In this document: in pieces, positions 9,352-20,050 of the stretch | Position numbering within the stretch: position 1 is the first letter of the stretch | Layout: each line of letters begins with the position of its first letter | Origin: Campylobacter concisus | Lineage (GTDB): Bacteria; Campylobacterota; Campylobacteria; Campylobacterales; Campylobacteraceae | NCBI RefSeq assembly: GCF_003049085.1 | Contig: NZ_PIQX01000002.1 | Coordinates: forward strand, 236,889-300,888 | Length of the DNA: 64,000 nucleotides | Reading direction: 5' to 3' | Translations under genes and position numbers: made by a program | Notes under the pieces: generated by a model | Told to the model about the DNA's origin: nothing | Databases searched by the model: none | The model's input: only the letters and a program-made list of their open reading frames with translations

Positions 9352-11721
9352 TTACTCATTATCTATCTCAAAGTCGTAAAATTCGCTTTCATATTCAACA
9401 TTTCCTATTTTGCTGTATTGTATAAGAGCTGCTTTTATATTATCTATCTGCTGATACATTAGGCCAAGAGCTATTCTATTTTCGATAGCATTAGCATCAT
9501 TTAGTTTTGTTAGCTCTAAAAGTGCGATCGCGTTTGATACTTTTCCAGCTCCTGTTGCAGCCACAGATGCTAAAAATAATGTGCTAGCGTCATTTACTTT
9601 AAACTCATCGATTGCCTGATTGTAAAGTTTATAACTTTCTTCAAAATCGTTTGTAAAGATATCGACATAGGCCAGAGTTTGGATTAAATTTATATTCTTT
9701 GGAGTATTTTTTAGCTCAGCTCTTAATTTATCACGCTCTCTTGTAAGTAAGCCCGAAATTTGAAGTAGCTTGATGTATTGTTTTTTGATGATATCAGCAC
9801 CGTGATAGAAAGCGTTTGAATCAAGCTGCTTGCCATTAAAGTGAATTTGTATCGCTTTTGCATACTCTTTGACATTTTGCTCTTTGTTTTTCGAGATGAA
9901 ATTTAAGATATTTGCAATAATATCATTTGGCAAAATTTTTAGTAGTTCATCAGCTTTCTTTGCCATTAGCTCATCATTGTTTGTTACTTTTGCGATGATG
10001 ATATCAAAGGCTAAATTTAGCATTGTCTGCTCTTTTGGCTCTTCAAGCCACCTTATCATCGCACTTTGGTTGCCGCTAACCAGGCTTAGAAGCGAGGCAT
10101 ATAAATTTACAGGCTTTAAACTCTTGTCATTTTCTAAATTTTCGCCGATCTCTTCAATGAGTTTTGGGTTCAAATTTCTATTTATATCTAGACAGATTGC
10201 CCCAAAAATACCTGCAAGATGGTTATTTACGTCCTGGTGATAGCTTGCTATGAAGTGTTTTGCAGCAAGGCTAAAATTTCCAAGCTGAGCGTAGCTTAGG
10301 GCGAGGTTGTATTGTAAGATAGAGTGATTTGGATAAGTGCTAGCTAGCTCTTCAAACTCTTTATTCGCTTCTTTTAAGCGGTAGCTTAGTGCTTTTGCGA
10401 TAGCTTCGCTAAGTTTTGCATTTACTTTTGAAGCAGCTGCACTTTGGCTAAGATAGTCGTTTGCTGCTGATGTATCGTCTAAAAAGACGCTAACACCGCC
10501 TTTTCTTATCTGCTCGATGCTCTGTTTTGCGTCAAAGACCTTGTAGGGTGCGAAGTAGAAAAGCGTCTCATAGCGCCTTGTTCTATCAAAAAACATATCA
10601 TCACTAAAGTGTGCCTGAGCTAGGCTGACATCAAAAAGATCAGGCTTTAGTATCGTTTTTATCTTGTAAATTTTGCTTGGCAAAGAAGCATTGTAGTCGT
10701 AAACATCTTTGATAAATGCTGCCGCGTCGCCGTAGTCAGCAGTTTTTAGATCAATTAGCGCCTCAGTCATCTTGATAAGATCGATATTTGGCGTATTTTT
10801 AGAAGCTTTTGTTAGATAATCCCTTGCCTTATCGTATTTGCCAAGTCTTGCATAGAGCTGTGCTAGCGTGAAGTCGGCCTTAAATGCCTTTTGCCCTTCA
10901 AGCTTAGCTATTGCTCTCTCATCATCTCCAAGAAGTGATAAAATTTTTGCGCTTAAATATGCATATTCGTTTTTATAATCTGTGGTATTTGGATGAGAAA
11001 GTGCTTGAAGCGCCTCGTAATAGTTGCCTTTATAGTAGTTTATAAGCGCGTAGTAATAGCTATAAAGTGGCGAGTTGTTTTCATACTGCAAAAATGAATC
11101 AGCAAGTCCTATATAGTAATTAAAATTTTTAGTGTTATTTAGCTCAAGTGAGCAAACGGCTGCGTTTATCGCACTAACCGCCGTGTTTTCTCTATCAGTT
11201 ATAGCTTTGTTAAAAGATACGATCGCCTCATCACATCTTTCTTGTTTCATCTGCGAAACACCGAGGTTGTAGTTTGAGAGAGACTGGTTATAAACAGCTA
11301 TGTTTTCATAAATTTTTAACGCTTCAAATTTATTGCCACGCTCATAGAACTGATTGGCTTTATTTATCATCTCATCGATCTTTGAAGCGCCAAAATTTTG
11401 CGTTTGGTAGTTGTTTTCTATATTTTTTACGATACTTGCAGTATCTATGTTCTCTTTTTTGTCTTTCTTTAGCAAGATAACTAGCAAAACCACTATTAAG
11501 ATGATAAGCACTAGAGCGACCACGCCTGCTATTATAAAGAGCTTTTTATTGCTCTTTTTTACAGGAATTGGCTCTGGGATGCTCTCATCTTGTAGCACAC
11601 CCTCACTTGCGATACTCTCAAGTGAGACGATCTCTTCAGGTGCCTCGGCTTTTGCCTCTTCAGGCGCTTGCTCTGCTTGCTCGCCAGGTGGTTTTAAAAC
11701 TACAACCTCTTCTTCAGCCAC
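9352..11721 (-). CDS. Membrane-anchored tetratricopeptide-repeat protein
   Basis: The 789-aa protein has an acidic, Glu/Pro/Ala-rich N-terminus, one membrane helix (about residues 59-86), then a long helical domain with many TPR-like pairs (for example YNLGVSQMKQERCDEAIVSF and LALSYAQLGNFSLAAKHF). It is probably a scaffold for protein contacts at the inner membrane; function unknown. The start is GTG: the serS stop TAG shares its G with it (TAGTG), giving tight translational coupling. The gene order TPR-serS-x-trpS-aroK-der matches C. jejuni Cj0390-Cj0386 from memory. Confidence 0.8.
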   Translation of the reverse strand: MAEEEVVVLKPPGEQAEQAPEEAKAEAPEEIVSLESIASEGVLQDESIPEPIPVKKSNKKLFIIAGVVALVLIILIVVLLVILLKKDKKENIDTASIVKNIENNYQTQNFGASKIDEMINKANQFYERGNKFEALKIYENIAVYNQSLSNYNLGVSQMKQERCDEAIVSFNKAITDRENTAVSAINAAVCSLELNNTKNFNYYIGLADSFLQYENNSPLYSYYYALINYYKGNYYEALQALSHPNTTDYKNEYAYLSAKILSLLGDDERAIAKLEGQKAFKADFTLAQLYARLGKYDKARDYLTKASKNTPNIDLIKMTEALIDLKTADYGDAAAFIKDVYDYNASLPSKIYKIKTILKPDLFDVSLAQAHFSDDMFFDRTRRYETLFYFAPYKVFDAKQSIEQIRKGGVSVFLDDTSAANDYLSQSAAASKVNAKLSEAIAKALSYRLKEANKEFEELASTYPNHSILQYNLALSYAQLGNFSLAAKHFIASYHQDVNNHLAGIFGAICLDINRNLNPKLIEEIGENLENDKSLKPVNLYASLLSLVSGNQSAMIRWLEEPKEQTMLNLAFDIIIAKVTNNDELMAKKADELLKILPNDIIANILNFISKNKEQNVKEYAKAIQIHFNGKQLDSNAFYHGADIIKKQYIKLLQISGLLTRERDKLRAELKNTPKNINLIQTLAYVDIFTNDFEESYKLYNQAIDEFKVNDASTLFLASVAATGAGKVSNAIALLELTKLNDANAIENRIALGLMYQQIDNIKAALIQYSKIGNVEYESEFYDFEIDNE

Positions 11722-12965
11722 TACATATACCTTTTAAGAACTTCTGGAATTTCGATAGTGCCATCTGCTTTTTGGTAGTTTTCCATTATTGCTATTAGCG
11801 TCCTACCCACAGCTAGACTCGAGCCATTTAGCGTATTTACAAGCATATTTTTCTTACCATCTTTAAAGCGAATTTTTGCACGCCTTGCTTGAAAATCACG
11901 AGTATTAGAAATAGAGCTGATCTCTCTATATTTACCTTGACCTGGCAACCAAACCTCAAGGTCTATCGTCTTTGCCGCGCTAAAGCCAAGATCGCCACTG
12001 CAAAGAAGCATATGGCGGTGAGGAAGTCCAAGGCTAGTTAGTAGATCGCTTGCGCACGATACCATCTCATTTAGCACGTCTTCGCTTTGATCAGGCTTTG
12101 TGATGCTTACCAACTCGACCTTTTCAAACTGATGCTGGCGGATCATACCTCTAGTATCACGTCCTGCTGAGCCTGCCTCTTGGCGGAAGCATGCTGAGTA
12201 GCAAGTCATTTTTATAGGAAGCTGCTCGGCCTCAATGATCGTGTCATTGTATAAATTTGTCACAGGTACTTCGCTAGTTGGGATGAGGTAAAGGTCCTCG
12301 TCGCGAACCTTGTAAAGATCCTCTTCAAATTTAGGCAGCTGACCAGTACCAAAAAGTGTGTTTGAGCTTACTAGATAAGGGACATTTACAAGCTCAAAGC
12401 CACGCGCGCTGTTAAAGTCGATCATGTAATTAACAAGCGCTCTACTAAGCCTTGCTCCCATGCCTCTAAGCACGGTAAAGCGAGATCCTGAGAGCTTTGC
12501 GCCCCTTTCAAAGTCAAGCCAGCCAAGACTCTCACCTAACTCCCAGTGCTCTTTTGGTGTAAAGCTAAATTTAGTTGGCTCAAGCACCGTTTTTATGCAG
12601 ACATTATCGTCCTCGTCCTTACCAAATGGCACATCATTATCGGTTATATTTGGCACGTTAAATGAAATTTGCTCAAGCTTTTCTTCATATTGTTTAGCGA
12701 TCTCATCAGCATCAGCAAGTGCAGCTTTGTTTAAATTTAGCTCATTTTTAAGCTCACTTACGTCTTCACCGGCTCTTGCCTTTATGCCAAGCTCTTTGCT
12801 CTTTGCATTTTGGATCGCTTGGAAATTTTCAAGTGCTTTGCGCTTTTGTTTTAGCTCGTTAAAAGTTTGTAAAAGCTCGTCAATCAGCTGAGCTTTTACA
12901 TTTTTTCCCTCAAGTTTTTTTACAAATTCATCGTAATTTGTCTCGAGTAGTTTTAAATTTATCAT
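11721..12965 (-). CDS. serS: Seryl-tRNA synthetase
   Basis: The class II aminoacyl-tRNA synthetase has 414 aa. An N-terminal coiled-coil arm (about residues 30-100) binds the long variable arm of tRNA-Ser. The catalytic core shows motif 2 ([20 protein letters not shown], near 265) and motif 3 ([19 protein letters not shown], near 383). Length and motifs are normal for bacterial SerRS. The TPR gene follows with a one-base overlap. Confidence 0.97.
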   Translation of the reverse strand: MINLKLLETNYDEFVKKLEGKNVKAQLIDELLQTFNELKQKRKALENFQAIQNAKSKELGIKARAGEDVSELKNELNLNKAALADADEIAKQYEEKLEQISFNVPNITDNDVPFGKDEDDNVCIKTVLEPTKFSFTPKEHWELGESLGWLDFERGAKLSGSRFTVLRGMGARLSRALVNYMIDFNSARGFELVNVPYLVSSNTLFGTGQLPKFEEDLYKVRDEDLYLIPTSEVPVTNLYNDTIIEAEQLPIKMTCYSACFRQEAGSAGRDTRGMIRQHQFEKVELVSITKPDQSEDVLNEMVSCASDLLTSLGLPHRHMLLCSGDLGFSAAKTIDLEVWLPGQGKYREISSISNTRDFQARRAKIRFKDGKKNMLVNTLNGSSLAVGRTLIAIMENYQKADGTIEIPEVLKRYM

Positions 12966-12974
12966 TCCGTATCC

Positions 12975-13415
12975 TTAAACCATAAACATAACTTTTGCAA
13001 AAAGTACTATAAAAACTGCTGCTGTTAGCGCAAATGGATGTATGTTGCCAAGTGGGCTAGGGCGTTTAAATATAAATTTGCAGCTCAAATTTGTTATAAC
13101 CGCAGCTACGATTAGCATTGCTAAGAAAAATTTGATCATAAAAATGATTTGTAAATTTGTCTCAAAGTAGCCTCCAGCCTTTGATCCGACCCAGTTACTC
13201 ATCATCATGCCTCCAGTTAATACCAAAAGCAAGATGCAAAGTGGCATTATCTTAATAGCAACTGAACCGATAGCCTGTTTTGCCTTTTGAGCAAGCTCAG
13301 GTGGCATTTTTTTACAAGCTGCCTTAAAAATGATTACATCAAAAAAGAGGTAACCAACAAAAATGATTGCACAAAAAAGATGAATTATTTGTGCGTATGG
13401 ATATAAATTTTGCAT
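12975..13415 (-). CDS. CopD-like small integral membrane protein
   Basis: The 146-aa protein has four hydrophobic helices (about residues 8-27, 50-70, 85-110, 125-145). Histidines in the first and last helices (IIHLF, GNIHPF) recall the CopD/DUF2269 group of copper-uptake or heme-binding membrane proteins. It sits between trpS and serS and starts 12 bases past the trpS stop. Function is inferred from topology only. Confidence 0.6.
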   Translation of the reverse strand: MQNLYPYAQIIHLFCAIIFVGYLFFDVIIFKAACKKMPPELAQKAKQAIGSVAIKIMPLCILLLVLTGGMMMSNWVGSKAGGYFETNLQIIFMIKFFLAMLIVAAVITNLSCKFIFKRPSPLGNIHPFALTAAVFIVLFAKVMFMV

Positions 13416-13427
13416 ATTTTTCCTTTA

Positions 13428-14390
13428 TTAATAAATTCCGACTACTTCACGAACTTTTTTTATCGTTGTTTGAGCAACATTACTTGCCTTTTTGGCTCCT
13501 ATTTCTAAAATTCCAGACACTTCGTCAGGATTATTTTGATAATGCTCAAATTTCTCTCTCGCATCTTTAAAATAGTCCCAAATAAGCTCATTTAGATAAG
13601 CTTTAAAGTGCCCATGCCCCTCGCCACCACGCTCATATCTAGCTTGAAGCTCTTTTTGCCCACTCTCGTCTAAGAAAAGTTTGGCGATATTATAGACGTT
13701 GCAGTTTTGCCACTGCTTTGGCTCTTCAAGCGGCGTGCCATCTGTCACGATGCTAGAAATTTGCTTTTTAAGCGTTTTAGCATCAGCAAAGATGTCGATT
13801 GTATTGCCGTAGCTTTTACTCATCTTTTCGCCATTTGTGCCAGGCACGGTGGCGACATTTTCATCGATCTTCGCCTCAGGCAATGTAAAAATTTCTCCAT
13901 GCTCGTTGTTAAATTTTATCGCAATATCACGTGCGATCTCTACGTGCTGGATCTGGTCTTTGCCCACGGGTACGACCTGTGCATTATAAAGCAAAATGTC
14001 AGCTGCCATCAAAACTGGATAGCTAAAGAGTCCGTGGTGCGAACTAAGACCTTTTGCGACTTTATCTTTGTAACTATGCGCGCGCTCAAGTAGGCCCATC
14101 GGTGTGTGCTGGCTTAGCACCCAGTAAAGCTCAAGCACGTCTTTAACGTCACTTTGCACCCAAAATATGCTTTTATTTGGATCGATCCCAAGTGCCAAAA
14201 ACGCACACGCAGCCTCAAAAGTGTTTTGCTTTAGGGCTTTGGCCTCGCTAAGGCTTGTCATCGCGTGGTAGTTTGCTATAAACATAAACATCTCATTTTG
14301 CTCTTGCATATCAACCATCTGTTTTATCGAGGCAAAGTAGTTGCCAAGGTGTAGTTTGCCGGAGGGTTGGAGGCCGGTTAATACTCTCAT
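13428..14390 (-). CDS. trpS: Tryptophanyl-tRNA synthetase
   Basis: The 320-aa class I synthetase begins MRVLTGLQPSGKLHLGNYF, holding the HIGH-like motif (HLGN). The KMSKS motif appears exactly (GEKMSKSYGN near residue 190). Length is typical. It is the third gene upstream of serS's partner TPR gene in one minus-strand run. ATG at 14390 follows AAGGATAAG. Confidence 0.97.
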   Translation of the reverse strand: MRVLTGLQPSGKLHLGNYFASIKQMVDMQEQNEMFMFIANYHAMTSLSEAKALKQNTFEAACAFLALGIDPNKSIFWVQSDVKDVLELYWVLSQHTPMGLLERAHSYKDKVAKGLSSHHGLFSYPVLMAADILLYNAQVVPVGKDQIQHVEIARDIAIKFNNEHGEIFTLPEAKIDENVATVPGTNGEKMSKSYGNTIDIFADAKTLKKQISSIVTDGTPLEEPKQWQNCNVYNIAKLFLDESGQKELQARYERGGEGHGHFKAYLNELIWDYFKDAREKFEHYQNNPDEVSGILEIGAKKASNVAQTTIKKVREVVGIY

Positions 14391-14921
14391 CTTATCCTTT
14401 CAAATTTTGGCTTTTTCTCGCGAGCGCTTTTGATAGAGATTTGAAATTTTAAACTTTCGGCAGACTATGTGTCTAGCCTCGGCTTAAAATTTCTACACAA
14501 CTATCAAAATCATCTCGCGATACTTCGCCAAAATGCTTTTTAAATTTTAACGTTACATTAGAGTTTTTGTATCTAATCTAATCTTAAAATTTAACTGGTA
14601 GACCATGCGTCTAGCCTTCGCTTAAAAACAAAATTTTGCTTCGCCTAAACAAAAAATTCTTTGCCAAAAGCTCTTAAATTTTAACATCACGTTAGACTTT
14701 TTAGTCCAACTTAATCTTAAAATTTTTATCACACAACTCTCATCGCTTTAGCGTTACGAACAAGTGAAGCAAAAAATCATCTCACGATACTTCGCCAAAA
14801 TTTCTCACTATAAAACGTTAAATTTAGCTCAAACATTTCAAATTTTAACACCACGCGAGATAGCCATCCAGCCTGATCTTAAAATTTATTGTTGCAAGTA
14901 GTATTTCGCACCACTTTACAA
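14391..14921 (-). repeat. Intergenic block of four imperfect inverted-repeat units
   Basis: This 531-bp gap between aroK and trpS has no convincing gene. It contains four units of 48-51 bp (14444-14492, 14542-14592, 14676-14725, 14840-14887). Each is bounded by AAATTTTAA and TTAAAATTT and has an inner palindrome, such as AGAC-N5-GTCT or TTAGA-N9-TCTAA. A 24-bp direct repeat with one mismatch occurs at 14511-14534 and 14778-14801, between the units. The units can form hairpins in RNA or cruciforms in DNA. They look like a small, decaying palindromic repeat family. Confidence 0.7.
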
Positions 14922-15443
14922 CTAAATTTTTAAAAGCATCCTTATCTCTTTTACGATTTGCTTTGGAGTTTTACCCTCGACTTCGACGATGTAATCAGCC
15001 TTTTTCTCATAAAGCTCCTCTCGCTCCAGATGTAACGCCTCAGCTCTTTTTAGATCGCTTAAAAGCGGACGTTTGGCGAGTTTTTTCTCGCTATTTTTGC
15101 TATTTTTTAGCCTTTGCATGATCGCTTCAAAACTAGCTTTTAGATAGATCACGGTACCAATTTTTTTTAAATTTTTAACCTTTGCAAAGCCGCCACCTGT
15201 CGAAATGATCGCATTTTTGACATTTGTGGCTAAAAATTTGGCTAGATCCTTTTCAAGCTGCCTAAAATGCTCCTCTCCGTACTCTTCAAAGATAGCTTTT
15301 ATCTTCATATTTTGAGAGCTCTCTAGCAAGTCGTCGCAGTCAAGGTTTATCGTCTTTAGTGCCTTGCTTAACGCCCTTGCGGTCGTGCCTTTGCCAACGC
15401 CCATAAATCCTATCAAAACGATATTATTGTTCTTTGTTTTCAT
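14922..15443 (-). CDS. aroK: Shikimate kinase
   Basis: The 173-aa P-loop kinase has Walker [10 protein letters not shown] near residue 12 and the shikimate-binding region NLDCDDLLE and STGGGFAK. The lid arginine is in KRPLL. It phosphorylates shikimate at the 3-hydroxyl in aromatic amino acid synthesis. I start at the ATG at 15443, preceded by GGAGAGAG; a GTG at 15455 would give four extra residues. It overlaps the 3' end of der by 20 bases. Confidence 0.93.
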   Translation of the reverse strand: MKTKNNNIVLIGFMGVGKGTTARALSKALKTINLDCDDLLESSQNMKIKAIFEEYGEEHFRQLEKDLAKFLATNVKNAIISTGGGFAKVKNLKKIGTVIYLKASFEAIMQRLKNSKNSEKKLAKRPLLSDLKRAEALHLEREELYEKKADYIVEVEGKTPKQIVKEIRMLLKI

Positions 15444-16812
15444 CACTCTCTCCACGTTTTTTAGGGATTAGCACGATAGGTACGCCAGTTAGATTAAAGC
15501 TCTCTCTAAGCTTATTTGTTAAATAGCGTTTGTAGCTAAAGTGCAGGCATTTTGGGCGGTTCATTATGAGCGCTATCATGATCGGCGCTGTCTTAAACTG
15601 CACTGCATAGTAAATTTTCACGACCCTGCCTTTATCGCGTGGCAGTGGGTGTGCTTTGGTCGCTTCGCCAATCACTTCGTTTAGCTTTGAAGTTTGGATT
15701 TTTTGAGTGTAGTTTTTATAAATTTCAACTATGAGCGGGTAAATTTTATGCACTCTTTTGCCGCCAAGTGCCGAAACACTGATGATCGGCGCGTATGCTA
15801 AAAATTTAAATCTATCCTTTATCTCTTTACAGAGTTCGTCAAATTCTTCGCTACTTTTATCCCATTTGTTTAGCACGATGATGACGCCGAGCTCAAATTT
15901 TGAAGCGATGCCAGCGATACGCTCATCAAGCTCAGTTAATGGCTCAGAGCTATCAAGCACTAGTAGCGCTACGTCCGTCTCTTCTAAAATTTTCTCAGTT
16001 CTATTTAGTGCGTATCTCTCGATGCCCTCGATCTTGCCACGCTTTCTGATGCCAGCAGTATCTACAAACTCAAAAACCCTGCCATCATGCTCGTAAATTT
16101 CATTAACTGGATCTATCGTAGTGCCTGCCACGTCGCTAACGACAGCGCGACTCTCCTTTACAAGAGCGTTTAAAAGCGAGCTTTTGCCGACATTTACGCG
16201 GCCTATGATACCAACTCTGATGTTTTTGCTCTCATAGTCTATCTCGTCGCTTAGCTCTCCCTTGTCGTTATAGTTTTCTAAAAAATCATCAAAATCTTCG
16301 CTTGTATCGGCCTTTATCTGAGCTTTATCTTCTATGTGCTTTGCTAGCCACATGCTAAGCTCATCTATGCCTGTGTTGTGGCTTACGGAAATTCCAAAGG
16401 CATTTTTCGCACCAAAGCTTACAAATTCCCACTCTCTTTGTTCGTCTTTTTTGCTGTCTATTTTGTTGATGACTAGTGCGATTGGTAAATTTAGCTTGCT
16501 AAGCTCATAAAAAATGGCTCTATCTTCATCATCTGGCATCATTTTGCCATTGACCATGTATAAAATGGCGTCTGAATTTCTAGCCTCTGCTAAGGTCTTT
16601 GCTTTTACATTTTTGAAAAGCTCGCTGCTATCATCAAGGCCGCCACTGTCGATTAAAATGCACTCTTTGCCCTCAACTTCGATCTTAGCTTTGTTCGTAT
16701 CTCTTGTCGTGCCGCTAACATCGCTTGTTATAGCGATACGACGACCAGCTAAGCGGTTAAAAAGTGAGCTTTTGCCGACATTTGGCTTGCCTACTAATAT
16801 TACTTTTTGCAA
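15424..16812 (-). CDS. der: Ribosome-associated GTPase Der (EngA)
   Basis: Two tandem GTPase domains are clear. The first has G1 [11 protein letters not shown] near residue 8, G3 DSGG and G4 NKID. The second has G1 [12 protein letters not shown]3 DTAG and G4 NKWD, followed by the KH-like C-terminal domain. The protein acts in 50S subunit assembly. I chose TTG at 16812 (AAGGA 9 bases upstream) because it gives the family-typical start of about [10 protein letters not shown]; a TTG at 16845 would add 11 atypical residues. Length is then 462 aa. Confidence 0.95.
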   Translation of the reverse strand: MQKVILVGKPNVGKSSLFNRLAGRRIAITSDVSGTTRDTNKAKIEVEGKECILIDSGGLDDSSELFKNVKAKTLAEARNSDAILYMVNGKMMPDDEDRAIFYELSKLNLPIALVINKIDSKKDEQREWEFVSFGAKNAFGISVSHNTGIDELSMWLAKHIEDKAQIKADTSEDFDDFLENYNDKGELSDEIDYESKNIRVGIIGRVNVGKSSLLNALVKESRAVVSDVAGTTIDPVNEIYEHDGRVFEFVDTAGIRKRGKIEGIERYALNRTEKILEETDVALLVLDSSEPLTELDERIAGIASKFELGVIIVLNKWDKSSEEFDELCKEIKDRFKFLAYAPIISVSALGGKRVHKIYPLIVEIYKNYTQKIQTSKLNEVIGEATKAHPLPRDKGRVVKIYYAVQFKTAPIMIALIMNRPKCLHFSYKRYLTNKLRESFNLTGVPIVLIPKKRGESDENKEQ

Positions 16813-16964
16813 ATTTTGTCCTTTTCGTGATGGCTGATTATACAAATTTTTGACTTATATAAAGTATAAAAATTTGCTTAAAAGCGCCAAAATAAAAGAA
16901 AAAATCAACCAAAATTTAAGCCACTTTTCATTAAAATGGCTACTTTAAATTTAAAGGTCTTGTG

Positions 16965-17855
16965 ATGTTAAAAAGGTTTTATATTTCGCATCTTGGCATT
17001 TTTTATATGCTCTTTGCTTGCTTTATGTTTGCCGTTACTGGCGCATTCGCAAAGTATCTTAGCAAAGATATGCCATCTATCGAAGTTGTATTTTTTAGAA
17101 ATTTAATAGGCCTTTTCATCGTTATTTATGCCATTTATAGATTTCCATTTAAGCAAGCTGGTGGACACTTTTTTTTACTGATGTTTCGCGGTTTTGTGGG
17201 TACGGTCGCACTTTTTGCCTTTTTTTATAATGTCGCTCATGTAAATTTGGCCACAGCTTTTACATTTCAAAAGACAAATCCAATCTTTACAGCCATCCTC
17301 GCAGCCTTTATTTTCAAAGAGCGTCTAAGCTCGCTTGGCTGGTTTGCTGTATTTTTGGGATTTGGGGGAATTTTGCTTGTTATCCAGCCAAATTTAGGCA
17401 TAAGCAAGACTGATATTATCGGCGTTTGGAGTGGCCTTGGTGCAGCGATCGCATATACGAGTGTAAAGGAGCTAAACAAGAGTTACGGTACAAATGTTAT
17501 CGTGCTAAGTTTTATGCTTTGGGGCTCGTTTTTGCCACTTATTTGCATGGGTTTGGCAGAATTTTTCACCTACGAGCCACTTGATTTTTTGTTTTCAAAA
17601 TTTAGCATGCCAAGCTGGTATAACGTTATTTTTATCTTGCTAATGGGGCTTAGCGGATATTTTTTTCAGTCGTACATGACAAAGGCGTTTGCGGTTGGCA
17701 AAAAGGCTGGAGTGATCGCTGCGGTTAGCTACGCAGACGTCATTTTCACGCTTATAATTGGCTATTTTATGGGCGATGCGTTACCAAATCACTTAGCGCT
17801 TGTAGGTATCATGCTTGTCGTGGTTAGTGGAATTTTAGTTGTTAGAGAAAAGTAG
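16965..17855 (+). CDS. DMT-superfamily (EamA) transporter
   Basis: The 296-aa protein has ten predicted membrane helices in two EamA-type halves (about residues 10-140 and 152-290). It is probably a drug/metabolite exporter of unknown substrate. ATG at 16965 is preceded by AAAGG; a GTG directly before it would add one residue. It is divergent from der, and the intervening 150 bp must hold both promoters. C. jejuni has an EamA gene at the equivalent place (Cj0385c, from memory). Confidence 0.85.
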   Translation: MLKRFYISHLGIFYMLFACFMFAVTGAFAKYLSKDMPSIEVVFFRNLIGLFIVIYAIYRFPFKQAGGHFFLLMFRGFVGTVALFAFFYNVAHVNLATAFTFQKTNPIFTAILAAFIFKERLSSLGWFAVFLGFGGILLVIQPNLGISKTDIIGVWSGLGAAIAYTSVKELNKSYGTNVIVLSFMLWGSFLPLICMGLAEFFTYEPLDFLFSKFSMPSWYNVIFILLMGLSGYFFQSYMTKAFAVGKKAGVIAAVSYADVIFTLIIGYFMGDALPNHLALVGIMLVVVSGILVVREK

Positions 17856-17864
17856 GACAATACT

Positions 17865-18914
17865 ATGAAAATCGAAATCGGCGAATCTTTATTTTACTCC
17901 TGGCTTCGTCATGTTAAAGAGTGCCAAATAGTGCAAACTAATTGGAAAATTTCTTCAAAATGGGAGATAAAATTTTCAGACGAGTTAGAAAATATAATGT
18001 CAAAAACAGATGAGCTTTTTTCTAGCAAATACGGATATAAAATTTATAAACAAAATACATCATTAAAACAACTTTTACAACAAGCAGAGTGTGATGCGCT
18101 TGGCACTTGTGTGAGAGATGGAGTTAGTGAAATTTACGCAGTTGATGTTGCTTTTCATGAGTCTGGGCTAAATTATGGTGGGCTTGATGAAACAGTGGCT
18201 AGAGTTGTAAAAAAATGCATAAGAACAGCTATATGTATTTATGGATATTTCGGTGTTAAAAAAGCCAATATTATTTTTGCATCTCCAAAAATAAACAAAC
18301 AAATTTTATATTCCTTGCAACCTTGCTTTATTGATCTAAATGAGATGATGCTTAAAATGGGATTGGAATTTGATTTTAGAATAATTGCTAATGATGACTT
18401 TTTAAATTCTGTCTTAAAACCTATTTTGGAAGTAAGTGGCAAAATAGCCGACACAGCAGAGCTTTTTATGCGCTCTTATCAGATGCTAACTTTATTTGAT
18501 AAAAAAGAGCCAAAAAGTATTGGAAAAATCGAAAAAGAGAAGCGAAAAATAGTCTCAAATGCTTATCAATTTTCTAAAGAATATATTGACAACAAAAACA
18601 ATCAAGATGAATACGCAGAGCTAAAAGTCGGACAAATAGCGCGTATCATAATGAGAGAAATTTTAGAAAGTGGTAGAGTGGGTGCGGATGAGATAAGCAG
18701 GCTACAAAGTGAAAAATATAGCAAAGATTATCTCGGGCTAAACTATGCTGCATTAGTTAAGGCAGATAGTGAATATGAAAAAGTTCGCTACTATGCGGTC
18801 CCAATACTAATAAATGGCATATACTATAAACTTTGTTCTCAATGGTTTGAAGTGCCTGCAAACGATGATAGACCGCTTTTGATAAATTGGATTAGAAAAT
18901 TTAGAGAAAAATAA
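17865..18914 (+). CDS. Unrecognised 349-aa protein, possible nuclease-like fold
   Basis: I do not recognise this soluble, mixed alpha/beta protein. It has no signal peptide or membrane segment. Near residues 73-105 it reads AECDALGTC, then [13 protein letters not shown]. That spacing of acidic residues around a beta-strand weakly recalls PD-(D/E)XK-type cores but lacks a clear lysine. A Lys-rich helical region (about 215-245) precedes a C-terminal domain. It starts 9 bases after the transporter gene and ends 10 bases before kdsA, and is more AT-rich than kdsA. Function unknown; the nuclease idea is speculative. Confidence 0.75.
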   Translation: MKIEIGESLFYSWLRHVKECQIVQTNWKISSKWEIKFSDELENIMSKTDELFSSKYGYKIYKQNTSLKQLLQQAECDALGTCVRDGVSEIYAVDVAFHESGLNYGGLDETVARVVKKCIRTAICIYGYFGVKKANIIFASPKINKQILYSLQPCFIDLNEMMLKMGLEFDFRIIANDDFLNSVLKPILEVSGKIADTAELFMRSYQMLTLFDKKEPKSIGKIEKEKRKIVSNAYQFSKEYIDNKNNQDEYAELKVGQIARIIMREILESGRVGADEISRLQSEKYSKDYLGLNYAALVKADSEYEKVRYYAVPILINGIYYKLCSQWFEVPANDDRPLLINWIRKFREK

Positions 18915-18924
18915 AGGAGAAAAG

Positions 18925-19731
18925 ATGATCTTAATCGCTGGACCTTGCGTGATAGAGAGTAAGGAGCTTGTTTTTGAAGTGGCAAAGAGGCTAGTTAAAT
19001 TTAATGAAAATCCAAAGCTTGATTTTTACTTTAAGTCGAGTTTTGACAAGGCAAATCGCACGAGTATTAGCTCATTTCGTGGCCCTGGGCTAGAGAAGGG
19101 TTGTGAAATTTTAGCTGAGGTGAAAAAAGAATTTGGCTTTAAAATTTTAACCGATATCCACGAGAGCTATCAAGCTCAGCCTGTTAGCGAAGTGGCTGAT
19201 GTGCTGCAAATTCCTGCATTTTTGTGCCGCCAAACTGATTTGCTCGTGGCAGCTGCAAAGACAAAAGCGGTCGTAAATATCAAAAAAGGGCAGTTTTTAG
19301 CAGCATCTGCTATGAAGCACTCTGTTAAAAAGGTGCTTGAGACAAGAGGTGTGAGCATCGATGGATACGAGGTCGCAAAGGCAAATGGCGTCTGGCTAAC
19401 CGAGCGAGGCAGCACCTTTGGTTACGGAAACTTAGTCGTAGATATGCGAAATTTGGTGCTAATGCGCGAATTTGCGCCAGTGATTTTCGACGCTACGCAT
19501 AGCGTGCAGATGCCGTCGGCTTTGGGTGAGAAAAGCGGCGGGGACGCGAGATTCGTACCGTATTTGGCGCGTGCGGCGGCGGCTGCGGGCGTGGACGGAT
19601 TTTTCTACGAGACGCACGTAAATCCTTGCGAGGCGCTTTGCGACGGGCCGAATATGCTAAATTTGGATGAGTTAGACGCAAATATCGCTCAAATTTTTAA
19701 GATAAAAGACGCCCTAGGCGATGCAAACTAA
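18925..19731 (+). CDS. kdsA: 3-deoxy-D-manno-octulosonate 8-phosphate synthase
   Basis: The 268-aa TIM-barrel enzyme condenses arabinose 5-phosphate with phosphoenolpyruvate for Kdo and lipid A core synthesis. Diagnostic stretches include IAGPCVIES at the N-terminus, KSSFDKANR near residue 36, and DATHSVQMP near 190. AAAGGAG precedes the ATG. Kdo synthesis fits a Gram-negative host. Its 3' end overlaps the first SMR gene by 11 bases, suggesting those genes joined an existing transcript. Confidence 0.96.
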   Translation: MILIAGPCVIESKELVFEVAKRLVKFNENPKLDFYFKSSFDKANRTSISSFRGPGLEKGCEILAEVKKEFGFKILTDIHESYQAQPVSEVADVLQIPAFLCRQTDLLVAAAKTKAVVNIKKGQFLAASAMKHSVKKVLETRGVSIDGYEVAKANGVWLTERGSTFGYGNLVVDMRNLVLMREFAPVIFDATHSVQMPSALGEKSGGDARFVPYLARAAAAAGVDGFFYETHVNPCEALCDGPNMLNLDELDANIAQIFKIKDALGDAN

Positions 19732-20050
19732 GGGCTTTTTGTGGGTGTTGGGCGGCGCGGTCGCCGAGTGCGGCTGGGCGTATGGGCTAAAGCACGCCTC
19801 AAGCGCACCGGAGATCGCGCTCACGGCGATGCTCGTTTGCGTTAGCTTCACGTCGTTTATAATCGCTATGAAATACCTGCCCATTAGCATCACGTACACC
19901 GTGTTCGTGGGGCTTGGGGCCTTTTTTGTAGTGATTGCTGAGATCGTGAGCGAATTTCGCGCGAGCGGTCAGACGCCGGATTTATTGCGGCTATTTTTCA
20001 TAGCGACGCTGATCGCGGGCGTGCTGGGGCTAAAAAGGCTAAAATCTTGA
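19721..20050 (+). CDS. Small multidrug resistance (SMR) family transporter subunit
   Basis: The 109-aa protein has four membrane helices and the family glutamate in helix 1 ([15 protein letters not shown], Glu16). The GEC/W arrangement is like SugE/Gdx-type guanidinium exporters or paired SMR proteins. It overlaps kdsA and is followed by a second SMR gene that is broken. If the two worked as a heterodimer, function may be lost. GC content here is clearly higher than the genome average. Confidence 0.85.
   Translation: MQTKGFLWVLGGAVAECGWAYGLKHASSAPEIALTAMLVCVSFTSFIIAMKYLPISITYTVFVGLGAFFVVIAEIVSEFRASGQTPDLLRLFFIATLIAGVLGLKRLKS

Noticed and set aside
9869..12891. Several open frames opposite to the TPR and serS genes
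   Set aside because: They are Ser/Leu/Phe-rich mirror frames of well-supported genes, without ribosome sites.
14444..14887. Repeat block considered as a degenerate CRISPR array
   Set aside because: The conserved parts are the outer palindromic ends, spacing is irregular (98, 134 and 164 bp), and no cas genes are in the window.
16813..16845. Longer start for der
   Set aside because: The extra residues are not family-like, and AAGGA lies correctly before the TTG at 16812.
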